Assembly: GCF_022163125.1 (NCBI RefSeq)
Contig: NZ_CP091881.1
Coordinates: forward strand, 8,388,501 to 8,452,500
Direction: 5' to 3'
Source of the DNA: Paenibacillus sp. HWE-109
GTDB lineage: Bacteria; Bacillota; Bacilli; Paenibacillales; NBRC-103111
Length of the DNA stretch: 64,000 nt
Position 1 is the first letter of the stretch; the number at the start of each line of letters is the position of its first letter. Positions 35,100 to 42,950 of this stretch are shown one piece after another. The notes under the pieces were generated by a model that saw nothing but the letters and a program-made list of their open reading frames with translations, made no database searches and was not told the origin of the DNA. The position numbers and the translations under genes were made by a program.

Positions 35100-35912
35100 T
35101 TGCCTATCTATTTCGAGAAATTTAAAGGAAATCGAAGAACGGCCCAGCTCAAGGAAAGAGGTGTGCATGGCCACGACATTGTCATTCCGTTCCGCGATGA
35201 GCCCCATCCGCATGCGGCTATCCCAGTAGACGCTGAAATGGAAAGACGACTGTCATTCGCGCTTGAATCTGGACAGCGGGATAAGGCTGCCAAAGTCATT
35301 GATGAGTGGATCATACAGGGGATTGATCAGGCGAAAACGCGTGACGAGGTGCACGAGAATGTGATGTTTCTAAGCGCTTTGCTTCTGCGTACGATACAGG
35401 CGCAAGGTTGGCCGCTCAAGGAAGTGCTTGGGGAGCAGTTTGCTTATTTCCAAAACCTGCCTACACTCTTGTCGAAGGAACAGATTGTCAAATGGCTTCA
35501 TGAGACGGTTGAGGGCATCACCTGGTACGTAAACGAGCGCAAAAGTACGAGTCGGCATGCGTTGGTTGCGACGATGATCGAGTTTGTCGAGGCGGGCATT
35601 AACGAGGATATCGGTCTTCACGAGGCTGCAGGCAAGCTATACATTAATCCTTCGTATTTATCTAGGCTGTTTAAGCAGCATATGGGCCAGACGTTCACTG
35701 CCTACATCGTCGAGCGCAAAATGAAGCTCGCTTTACAGTGCTTGCAGGATGGGATGAAGGTATCGGATACGGCAAGCCTGCTCGGCTACCGCGATTTCAG
35801 TTATTTCACCCGTGTGTTCCGCAAACATTTCGGTATGACACCTGCCGATGTGAAGAGCGCCAAGGGAATTCAGTCCGCCGACAAGCTGGATCATACCAAT
35901 GTACATAACTAA
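35100..35912 (+). pseudogene. N-terminally truncated AraC-family regulator
   Basis: The frame is open from 35073 but has no good start or ribosome binding site; TTG 35100 is only the first possible start. The encoded 270 residues match the C-terminal part of the large Paenibacillus AraC regulators: a linker with the MERRLSFALESGQRDKAAKV pattern, then helix-turn-helix motifs INEDIGLHEAAGKLYINPSY and GYRDFSYFTRVFRKHFGMTP. The membrane sensor half (about 400-450 residues) is missing, and AT-rich foreign DNA (DUF2920-like gene) lies directly upstream. Most likely a regulator cut off by insertion or deletion. A constitutive DNA-binding fragment cannot be excluded. Confidence 0.65.
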
Positions 35913-35940
35913 CAGGTTGTAACCGAATAGGAGGCTCTGA

Positions 35941-35980
35941 AAAGCTAGCAAACACTTGTGTTTGCTGGCTTTTTGCACGT
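35941..35980 (+). repeat. Repeat remnant F acting as terminator of the truncated AraC gene
   Basis: The repeat-family hairpin (35944-35971; one arm has AGCTAGCAAAC, the other GTTTGCTGGCT) is followed by TTTTTGCAC. Only the hairpin and the beginning of the next motif survive. It lies 31 bp after the stop, so it works as an intrinsic terminator. Confidence 0.65.
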
Positions 35981-36029
35981 CTTGACGCTACTCCCATGAT
36001 AAATCATCACGGATTTTTTGTATGAATTT

Positions 36030-36085
36030 GTTCTATTAAATACAATGTTTTGTTAATTGTTGACGAAATACTGAGGGGCTATAGT
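36030..36085 (+). promoter_or_regulatory. Region 5 operator/promoter, copy 1 (FAD oxidoreductase gene)
   Basis: Half-site GTTCTAT (36030) and half-site GTTAATT (36052) are 22 bp apart. The second overlaps a -35 TTGTTG (36057-36062), and TATAGT (36080-36085) follows after 17 bp. The same layout occurs at 38833, 42850 and 44742. The arrangement suggests an AraC-type activator bound next to RNA polymerase; the regulator encoded at 50546 is the natural candidate. Confidence 0.7.
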
Positions 36086-36145
36086 AGGTGTATAAGCAGA
36101 ACGCTATAATTTCTTCAACAAATATCTTTGAATGGAGAGGAAGCA

Positions 36146-38455
36146 TTGAAGAAGACATCAGAAAAATATCAAGTCGTCGTGGCTGGTGGAGGACTTGCTG
36201 GCTTTTGTGCAGCTGTTGCTGCTGCTCGTCATGGTGCGCAAACATGTTTGATTCAGGATAGACCTGTTTTTGGAGGTAATAGCTCATCTGAAGTACGCGT
36301 TACCCCTCATGGTGCAGCTAATTTTCATGCGTACGCTAGAGAAACAGGCATTCTTTCTGAGTTGCTAATAGAGGAAAGAGCACGAAATCACGAAGAGATT
36401 TTCGAGAACGGATGGACGAATAGCGTTTGGGATTTAACTATGTATGATATGGCCATGAAAACGCCTAACTTGTCATTTCACTTAAACACTTCTGTTCAAG
36501 CTGTTGTCAAAGATGGTGACCAAAAGATTAAATCATTACTTGTTCGTGTCGCTAATGCTGAAACAGAAATTGAAGTTTCAGGTGATATTTTTATAGATTG
36601 CACGGGTGACGGCGTTGTGGCGGATTGGGCTGGCTGTGAATGGCGAATGGGTTCCGAGGGTCGCGATGAGTTTGGTGAACCGCATGCTCCCGAAACAGCA
36701 AGTGGAGATACGATGGGGAACTCGATTCATTTTAAAACGGTGAATATGGGGCGTCCCGTACCTTTCGAAGCGCCAGATTGGGCAGTAAAGCATGAAGATC
36801 CAAGCTTTTTCTATGATCAAGGCAGACATACGTATGATATCCGAGGTGGATACTGGTGGATTGAGATCGGGGTACCTTGGCATACAATTTATGATTCCGA
36901 GGATATTCGTCACGAATTAACCCGCCATACCTTGGGAATTTGGGATTGGATCAAAAATAAGGATCCGAAAACGAAGGAATTAGCAGCCAATTATGCCCTC
37001 GACTGGGTGGGTCAAGTACCAGGTAAACGTGAAAGCCGCCGTATTATGGGCGAATATTTCATGACGGAGCACGATCCGATAAATAGAACCGTGTTTGAAG
37101 ACGAAATTGCCTATGGCGGTTGGTTTCTTGATCTGCACACACCAGGTGGATTGCTGGCGCCAACAAGTGAACCAGCCAGTGCTGAAGGCTATAGCGAGAC
37201 AAGTGACTATGCAATTAAAAGCTACTGCGGACCATATGGCATTCCGCTGCGCATTTTACTCGCGAAAGACGTGGATAATCTAATGATGGCAGGTCGTAAC
37301 GTGAGCGTTACCCATGCAGCATTAGGTACGGTACGCGTCATGGCGACAACGGCACTTATGGGTCAAGCTGCAGGTACTTCCGCTGCAATTGCTTTAAAGA
37401 ACGGACTTTCAATTAAGGAAGTGCCGACAAAAGCGATAAAAGAAGTTCAGCAGAACTTGCTGCGCGACGGTTGTTTTCTACCGAATGTTGTCAACGAACA
37501 CCAAGGAGATATTGCGCGTCAAGCAGTTATCACTGCGAGCAGCGAAATGCTGCTGAAAGGTGCAGGTCCAGAAACACTAGATCGATTGCCAGGACTGTTG
37601 GAATGGAACGAACCCGAAACAGACCCCAAAGAGCCTTTAAGAAATCGGCGTGGGCAATGGATAGCCATTGCATCTCCGGAAATCGAATCGTTGTCTGTTT
37701 GCTTGACGAATCATTCGGATGAGCCTCAACAAATACGTGCAGCGCTAGTGAACGTCGATCATATCTGGGATTATCGGATGGAACCTGAGAATGGATTCAT
37801 TAGCTCTGCCTTACTTACTGTACCGCCAGGTGGACGCCAGTGGGTGAAGTGGAAAGCAGACCTGGGTCCGCAAGACGGATTAAAAGCTCAAAGCTATGTC
37901 AGATTGGAGTTGGACGCCCATCCTCATATTACTTGGCATGAAGCTGGCTCCATTATTACTGGCCACGTATCTGCTTTTGAAATGGGCAAAGGACGGATGC
38001 GTAGGGTTGATCGTGGTGTAACGATGAGTTATCTCATATCACCTGCCCAATCTGTGTACGGTGCATCGAACGTAATTAGTGGTGTGACACGACCGTATCA
38101 ATACACGAACTTATGGAAATCGGATCCTGCACTGCCGCTATCTCAATGGGTTCAACTTGCTTGGGAGAAATCACAAATCATTAGAACTGTTGAAATTACG
38201 TTCCCAGGTCATTTGATTCGGGAATATCATGCTTACGGTCCATTCTACCGTGATCCGCAATGCGCCAAAGATTACCGAGTACAAGCCTATGTCGGTGACG
38301 AGTGGCGGGATGTAATCAGCGCGAAAGGCAATTATCAACGGCATGTTCGCCATCAGCTTGATGAAAGTGTTCTTACCTCCAAACTGCGAGTTGTAATTGA
38401 TGCGACCAATGGGGATCCTTCAGCTGCGATTTATGAAGTAAGATGTTACGCGTGA
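36146..38455 (+). CDS. FAD-dependent oxidoreductase (FAD_oxidored family) with C-terminal beta-sandwich region
   Basis: The protein has 769 residues from TTG 36146, chosen because GGAGAGG lies 5 nt upstream; the longer TTG 36128 start has no site. FAD binding is shown by VVVAGGGLAGFCAAVAAARHG, then PVFGGNSSSEVRV and FIDCTGDGVVADWAGCEW. FAD is also contacted near NLMMAGRNVSVTHAALGTVR. The last 220 residues look beta-rich and may form a carbohydrate-contact domain. This family is common in rhamnogalacturonan and host-glycan loci, where it may oxidise sugars, but its substrate is not established here. No signal peptide, so cytoplasmic. Two relics of the same gene lie at 23451 and 38597. Confidence 0.8.
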   Translation: MKKTSEKYQVVVAGGGLAGFCAAVAAARHGAQTCLIQDRPVFGGNSSSEVRVTPHGAANFHAYARETGILSELLIEERARNHEEIFENGWTNSVWDLTMYDMAMKTPNLSFHLNTSVQAVVKDGDQKIKSLLVRVANAETEIEVSGDIFIDCTGDGVVADWAGCEWRMGSEGRDEFGEPHAPETASGDTMGNSIHFKTVNMGRPVPFEAPDWAVKHEDPSFFYDQGRHTYDIRGGYWWIEIGVPWHTIYDSEDIRHELTRHTLGIWDWIKNKDPKTKELAANYALDWVGQVPGKRESRRIMGEYFMTEHDPINRTVFEDEIAYGGWFLDLHTPGGLLAPTSEPASAEGYSETSDYAIKSYCGPYGIPLRILLAKDVDNLMMAGRNVSVTHAALGTVRVMATTALMGQAAGTSAAIALKNGLSIKEVPTKAIKEVQQNLLRDGCFLPNVVNEHQGDIARQAVITASSEMLLKGAGPETLDRLPGLLEWNEPETDPKEPLRNRRGQWIAIASPEIESLSVCLTNHSDEPQQIRAALVNVDHIWDYRMEPENGFISSALLTVPPGGRQWVKWKADLGPQDGLKAQSYVRLELDAHPHITWHEAGSIITGHVSAFEMGKGRMRRVDRGVTMSYLISPAQSVYGASNVISGVTRPYQYTNLWKSDPALPLSQWVQLAWEKSQIIRTVEITFPGHLIREYHAYGPFYRDPQCAKDYRVQAYVGDEWRDVISAKGNYQRHVRHQLDESVLTSKLRVVIDATNGDPSAAIYEVRCYA

Positions 38456-38596
38456 TGCGGCTAGGCAAGTTACTAAAAGTATCGTTTCAGAAAAAATAAG
38501 TGTCCAGTTGCGACAGCATCAGGCGAAGCTTTTTGTAATCGAAATTTCGAAGAGTTGAGTCGCATGTTTCTTTAGACATATGTTAGCTTATTACTG

Positions 38597-38821
38597 GTGG
38601 AAAAATCGGACGGCAGAACGATCAAGGCCGTAACGCCGCGTATCCCCTGCATTGCGGAGACAGAACATCGCATTGCAGGGGATATTTTCATTAACTGTAT
38701 GGGGGATACCATGGCCGCTGACATGACCGGTTGCGAGTGCTGCTGGGGCAGCGAAGGCTTCGATGAATTCCAGGAGCCGCATGCCATTGAGGACATTCGT
38801 TACGTCAATCAGCTTTCGTAA
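38597..38821 (+). pseudogene. FAD-oxidoreductase relic 2
   Basis: A 74-codon frame reads AGDIFINCMGDTMAADMTGC, then GSEGFDEFQEPHA. It matches SGDIFIDCTGDGVVADWAGC, then GSEGRDEFGEPHA in the intact oxidoreductase just upstream. It has drifted more than relic 1 and ends at TAA 38821. There is no plausible start. It probably represents a former tandem copy deleted down to this core, leaving its successor promoter in place. Confidence 0.65.
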
Positions 38822-38832
38822 AGTATGATTTT

Positions 38833-38888
38833 ATTCTATTAAGTGCACCCTTTTGTTCATTGTTGCCTTCCTTAGCACTGGGTATAGT
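38833..38888 (+). promoter_or_regulatory. Region 5 operator/promoter, copy 2 (SurA-like/beta-helix genes)
   Basis: ATTCTAT (38833) and GTTCATT (38855) are 22 bp apart; -35 TTGTTG (38860-38865), 17-bp spacer, -10 TATAGT (38883-38888). Apart from a few bases the block is the same as that at 42850. It would drive the SurA-like lipoprotein gene at 39124 through a leader of more than 200 nt. Confidence 0.7.
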
Positions 38889-38939
38889 GGAGGTAGACTT
38901 ACAAAGCAATTTATTAATTTGGAGGGGGGGATCTCGGGT

Positions 38940-38972
38940 ATGGTTAATATCAAAGTGAAACAGCGAAAGTAA
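38940..38972 (+). CDS. Possible 10-residue leader peptide
   Basis: ATG at 38940 follows an unusually strong GGAGGGGGGG site at 38921-38930 and encodes MVNIKVKQRK before TAA. It lies about 45 nt after the expected transcription start of promoter copy 2. It could be a regulatory leader or merely the surviving first codons of a deleted gene. No known leader was recognised. Confidence 0.25.
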   Translation: MVNIKVKQRK

Positions 38973-39004
38973 TTTGATTAATTGTTTTCTTTTTACTTTC
39001 AATT

Positions 39005-39019
39005 TAGAAAGCGCTTACT
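39005..39019 (+). promoter_or_regulatory. Imperfect cre-like site
   Basis: TAGAAAGCGCTTACT resembles the CcpA cre consensus with about two mismatches. It lies downstream of promoter copy 2 and 105 bp before the SurA-like gene, a position suitable for roadblock repression. Confidence 0.35.
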
Positions 39020-39123
39020 AAAATCGAAGTTTTAGTGAGATTCGTTAATGCAGTGCAGTTATTAAATGCGTTGCTGCTCACATGAAACGAGTATGATGCA
39101 AATGAAAGGAGAGTATACATCCG

Positions 39124-40179
39124 ATGAAGCCCCCTTCTGCTCATTTTCGCCAATTGTTCCTCTTGCTTTGTATATGCGGAATTTTTATGGTTACGGGGTG
39201 CGGCGTCCATACGACTCCCGCAAATGGCAATCCAACTGTCCCCATTGCAACAGTGAACGGGGCTCCTCTCCAAATCGGCGAATTCCGTTTGTTTGCACAA
39301 AAATTGCGTTCCGGCGTCATTCAGACCTTTGTGGAGAAATACAGAGCGCAGTATGGCAAAGATTTTTGGAACACAAGCTACGGAGAAGGAGGGACTCCAC
39401 AGGAGTATTTGAAGCAAACGGCATTAAAGGAAGCGATAGTGGCGAAGATTATTCAGTTATTGGCCAGAGAAAATGATTTGGTTGATAAAATTGATTATTC
39501 CGATTTTGCTGTTCAGTTTCAAAAGGAAAATATGCGCAGAGAGGAAGCGATCAAAAACAAAGAACCTATTTATGGACCGGTTCAATACGAAGAAGCCGCT
39601 TATTACGAGTACTGGATGTCAAATTTAAAGCTGCAAACCATTCAGAAGCTGGCTTCCGATTCCTCCTGGAATCCAAACGATGAGGAGATTCAAGCCTACT
39701 ATGAAGCAAACGTTGCTACCATGTTTCATCAGCCCGACATGTACAGCTTTAACAAAATCACGCTCCCTCTCGATGATCGGCAAGAAGCGTACAAGAAAGC
39801 ACAGAATGCCAAGGAGGTGATCAGTAAAGGGAAAGCGTTTGAACTGGTGGCACAAGCCTACAATGACTCCGGAGAAGTAGAGAAAGGAATGTTTAATCCC
39901 CGCAAGATTATGGAACCTGGAATCGATGACGAAGGCTTTTTAAAGCTTCTACAGGGTTTAAGAGAAGGTGAAGTTAGCGATATTTGGGAGGAACGTGATT
40001 CTTTGCAAATTATTCAACTGGCGGAACGAATCCATGGAGGGGATAAACCGCTGGAAGAAGTACGGGATGTCGTAAAATCTGCCATCATCGAACAAAAATT
40101 GAATCAATGGGTTAGTGACCAAGCGAAGGCGGCCAAGGTAGAATTGACCTCATCGTATCGTCAGTTCACTCTAGATTGA
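39124..40179 (+). CDS. SurA/PrsA-like peptidyl-prolyl isomerase lipoprotein
   Basis: This 351-residue extracytoplasmic foldase has a lipoprotein signal ending at Cys26 (MVTGC). A SurA-type chaperone domain (IATVNGAPLQIGEFRLFAQ, IYGPVQYEEAAYYEYWMSN) is followed by a parvulin-like PPIase region at about residues 190-320 (YSFNKITLPLD ... LREGEVSDIWEERDSLQIIQL) and a helical C-terminus. The start is ATG 39124 behind AAAGGAGAG. It is paralogous to the 228-residue protein at 10375, which lacks the PPIase part. It precedes a beta-helix gene, as the paralogue does, suggesting that it helps fold that exported enzyme. The link is inferred from repeated adjacency. Confidence 0.8.
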   Translation: MKPPSAHFRQLFLLLCICGIFMVTGCGVHTTPANGNPTVPIATVNGAPLQIGEFRLFAQKLRSGVIQTFVEKYRAQYGKDFWNTSYGEGGTPQEYLKQTALKEAIVAKIIQLLARENDLVDKIDYSDFAVQFQKENMRREEAIKNKEPIYGPVQYEEAAYYEYWMSNLKLQTIQKLASDSSWNPNDEEIQAYYEANVATMFHQPDMYSFNKITLPLDDRQEAYKKAQNAKEVISKGKAFELVAQAYNDSGEVEKGMFNPRKIMEPGIDDEGFLKLLQGLREGEVSDIWEERDSLQIIQLAERIHGGDKPLEEVRDVVKSAIIEQKLNQWVSDQAKAAKVELTSSYRQFTLD

Positions 40180-40237
40180 GAAAGAGTATAAGGGACATAT
40201 CAAGGGAAAAGCAAGGAAATTGTTCAAGGGAAGACAA

Positions 40238-40253
40238 TTGAAAGCGATTACAA
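40238..40253 (+). promoter_or_regulatory. Perfect-consensus cre site
   Basis: TTGAAAGCGATTACAA matches every position of the CcpA cre consensus WTGNAARCGNWWNCAW. It lies between the SurA-like gene and the beta-helix gene, 57 bp before the latter's start, so it could block readthrough under carbon excess. Confidence 0.6.
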
Positions 40254-40309
40254 ATAAGGTTTTCGAAAAAAGCTTGTACGATTATTTTAAAACAAGGAGA
40301 GGAATTTCA

Positions 40310-42411
40310 ATGTTGAGACTTATACGGAAAAGCTATCTGGCTCTGATTTTCTGCATGCTGTTTGTTGCTATTCTTGGTGGGAATTTCCAGATGGCTCATG
40401 CGGCAGGTAACTCTTACTACGTGGACGCAGTCAACGGCTCGGACAGCAACGACGGTCTGAGCAACGCAACCGCTTGGCAAAGCTTGAGTAAAGTCAACAG
40501 TAAGGTGTTTATGCCGGGCGATCGGATTTTATTGAAAGCGGGAGGCGTATGGACAGGCCAATTGTACCCCAAAGGGTCAGGGACTGCTGGCAATCCCATT
40601 ACGATCGATCAGTACGGTACTGGAAGCAAACCGCTCATTCAAGGGGGCGGTCTGATCGGCGGCGCGGTATATTTGAATAACCAGGAGTATATGGTCATTC
40701 AGAATCTGGAGGTCACGAACAAAAGCGACACAATGGTTGACGGCATTGCCGGTATTTTGGTAGAGGCTACCGACTTCGGCACGTTGAACTCCATCAAAAT
40801 CTTGAACAACTATGTGCATGAGGTGCGTGGCGGGCACGACGGGCAAAATAAATATTTGGGAGGCATCGCCGTTCGCGCGATGGGCACTTTGGTATCGACC
40901 AGATTCAACGATGTGCTGATCGAAGGCAACCGGGTGGAGGACGTTTCCCGCTCGGGTATTGTTACGCATTCGCTATGGCGCATCCGTCCCGGCGCCAGCA
41001 CCGGCTCTGGCGCCTACTCTGCCTGGACGAACGTTGTTGTCAGAAACAATTCGGTTAAGTTAACGTTCGGAGACGGTATTTTGGTTACTACCGCCGTGAA
41101 TGCTTTAATCGAATACAATGTAAACAGTTATGCCAATTCCAATAATTTGGGTCTGTTCAACGCCGGAATCTGGGCTTGGAACGCCGACGGTACCATTATT
41201 CAATATAACGAAGCTTTTGCGACGCAAATACGAATGACGGGCAAGGTTTCGATATCGACTATGCTCAGGACGGCACCATTATCCAATACAACTATAGCCA
41301 TGATAATGAAGGCGGCTTTGTTCTGATATGCTCCGATGGAGCAGTTGGCAAAACCACTACCAACGGCATAGTCCGGTACAACATCAGCCAGAACGATCTG
41401 GAGCGTGTCTTTCACGTATCCGGACCCTTGTTGAATACAAAAGTTTATAATAATACGATCTACTTAAGACCCGGGTTAAGTACAACAATGATCCGGCAGA
41501 GCAGTTGGAGCGGTTATCCTGACAAAACCGAGTATTATAACAACATCATTGTCAATCACGGTTCCGGCGGATATACATTCTTAGGCGGCACCAATACGAA
41601 GTTTGACTACAATCTGTTTTACGGCAACCACCCTACAAGCGAACCAGCCGACCCGCACAAACTAACCTCTGATCCGTTGTTGGCAAATCCGGGAACGGCG
41701 CTGGATCGGCATACAGTGGACGGCTACTTGCTGAAAGCAGGTTCCCCGGCATTGAATTCCGGCGTATTAATGGCAAGTAACGGCGGCAAGGACTACTGGG
41801 GCAACAGTGTATCCGCGTCGGATGCGCCGAACCGCGGGGCATACAACGGAGCCGGCATTACGTATTCCGTGCCATTTTTAAGCGACAATTTCAACGATGG
41901 AGACGCGGGAGGTTGGAACGTTGCTTTAGGCCCGGCTGCGAACTGGACGATTGTCAATGACGGAACGCCACGTTATCAGGGCAGCGCCCCTTCGGACGAC
42001 TCCATCGTAACTTCCGGACAAGCTAGGTCAAATATTAGCTTGCAGACCAGGGTGAAATCTTCCGCCATGTCTTCAGACGGCTCTGTGTCTATTGTAGCCC
42101 GCTACACGGACATCAACAACTTCTACAGATTCGGTTACAGCCAAGCGTCAGGGAAATGGAGTATTTGGAAAAAGAAGGCCGGTGCTTGGACATTATTGAA
42201 TAGTAGCTCACCTTTCTCGTATAGTCTGAATACGGAATACACCGTACGAGCCGTACTGAACGGTAACGCCTTAAGCTTACAGGTGGACAGCGGAAGCGGC
42301 TTTATCACGGTATGCTCCACTACAGACGCTAGCTTAACCTCAGGCTTAGTTGGTCTGCATACCTACAAAAGCATCAATTCGTATGACGACGTTATCGTAA
42401 GCCCTATATAG
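40310..42411 (+). pseudogene. Secreted beta-helix protein with LamG-like module, single-base frameshift
   Basis: The start is ATG 40310 behind AGGAGAGG, with a signal peptide to about residue 32 (ends MAHAA); the earlier in-frame ATG at 40220 precedes a cre site and is rejected. The beta-helix begins YYVDAVNGSDSNDGLSN and is a close paralogue of 11103-13655 (NLFYGNHPTSEPADPHKLTS versus NLFYGNHPASEPADAHKITS). At 41226-41229 (CAAATACG) one A appears missing: restoring it joins EAFATQ to TNDGQGFDIDYAQDG, the expected continuation. The second part keeps a clean frame to 42411 and ends in a LamG-like module (about 41870-42411) instead of DNRLRE repeats. The deletion could be real, a phase-variable homopolymer or a sequencing error. 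Confidence 0.75.
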
Positions 42412-42418
42412 AAGCGTT

Positions 42419-42456
42419 AATGGGTTAGTGACTAAGCGAAGGCGGCCAAGGTAGAA
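42419..42456 (+). repeat. 38-bp duplicate of the 3' end of the SurA-like gene
   Basis: Bases 42419-42456 repeat 40106-40143 (codons near the C-terminus of the SurA-like lipoprotein) with one mismatch (C to T). The two copies flank the beta-helix pseudogene in direct orientation. This suggests a past tandem duplication of the SurA-like/beta-helix unit followed by deletion, or recombination at a former second copy. Confidence 0.75.
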
Positions 42457-42487
42457 CGAGGCCACTGAAAAAGTTCGTTTCTTAGAG

Positions 42488-42532
42488 AAAGGTACAGTCT
42501 TTCAAGAAAGTTGAAGAGACTGTACCTTTTTT
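42488..42532 (+). terminator. Rho-independent terminator after the beta-helix gene
   Basis: AAAGGTACAGTCT (42488-42500) pairs with AGACTGTACCTTT (42517-42529) and is followed by TTTTT. Confidence 0.85.
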
Positions 42533-42562
42533 CAACGAATTGGTGGACTTCACCTTCATGGC

Positions 42563-42673
42563 AAAAATACAACTAGAGCCGACTGGGAGCAAGTGAACGC
42601 AGCGGATGTCAATCACGATGGTAACATCGATATCGAGGATCTTAAGTTCATTGCTCAGAAAATCTTAGAATAG
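42563..42673 (+). pseudogene. Dockerin type I-like C-terminal relic
   Basis: An open stretch without a start reads RADWEQVNAADVNHDGNID, then IEDLKFIAQKILE and TAG. The DVNHDGNIDIEDL loop has the calcium-binding spacing (D-x-N-x-D-G-x-I-D-x-x-D-L) of a dockerin half. Only this second half and its preceding helix remain. It lies behind a strong terminator, so it is probably the tail of a deleted enzyme or of an earlier C-terminus of the beta-helix gene. Confidence 0.6.
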
Positions 42674-42722
42674 CCGTTTTCGACATCAAGGAAAATGAAA
42701 GAAGAGATGCATTTTACCATGT

Positions 42723-42759
42723 GAAGGAGCTTACCTGCGTGCTGCGGGTAGGCTTCTTT
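42723..42759 (+). terminator. Imperfect stem-loop
   Basis: AAGGAGCTTACCTGC pairs imperfectly with GCGGGTAGGCTTCTT, followed by TTG. Possibly the original terminator of the gene that ended with the dockerin-like relic. Confidence 0.35.
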
Positions 42760-42849
42760 GTGCGCTTGGCAGCGAATCGTACGAATGGGTGGATGGCATC
42801 GAGCTGGGCGAGAACGCGTGCATGATTCATACTCTATGAGTATGAATTT

Positions 42850-42905
42850 GTTCTATGAAGTGCATCCTTTCGTTCATTGTTGCCCTCCTTTGCACTGGGT
42901 ATAGT
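42850..42905 (+). promoter_or_regulatory. Region 5 operator/promoter, copy 3 (importer genes)
   Basis: GTTCTAT (42850) and GTTCATT (42872) are 22 bp apart; -35 TTGTTG (42877-42882), 17-bp spacer, -10 TATAGT (42900-42905). It directly precedes the permease gene and probably makes the importer operon inducible by the region 5 two-component system. Confidence 0.72.
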
Positions 42906-42950
42906 GGAGGTAGAGAAGAAATTTAAACATATAAGGAAGGAATGGAAACA

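Larger units (their letters stand above)
38456..39123. other. Spacer with oxidoreductase relic, promoter block and possible leader ORF
   Basis: This 670-bp spacer contains FAD-oxidoreductase relic 2 (38597-38821), operator/promoter copy 2 (38833-38888), a short ORF with a very strong ribosome binding site (38940-38972) and a cre-like site (39005-39019). Nothing was recognised in 38456-38590. Confidence 0.6.
42412..42941. other. Spacer with duplicated gene end, terminator and dockerin-like relic
   Basis: This 530-bp spacer contains a 38-bp copy of the end of the SurA-like gene (42419-42456), a strong terminator (42488-42532), a dockerin-like coding relic (42563-42673), a weaker stem-loop (42723-42759) and promoter copy 3 (42850-42905). 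Bases 42765-42838 can be read SESYEWVDGIELGENACMI, followed shortly by a stop, perhaps another gene end; the family was not recognised. Confidence 0.6.

Noticed and set aside
40220..40309. Upstream 30-residue extension of the second beta-helix gene
   Set aside because: The extension crosses a perfect cre site and would bury the signal peptide; ATG 40310 has a good ribosome binding site.
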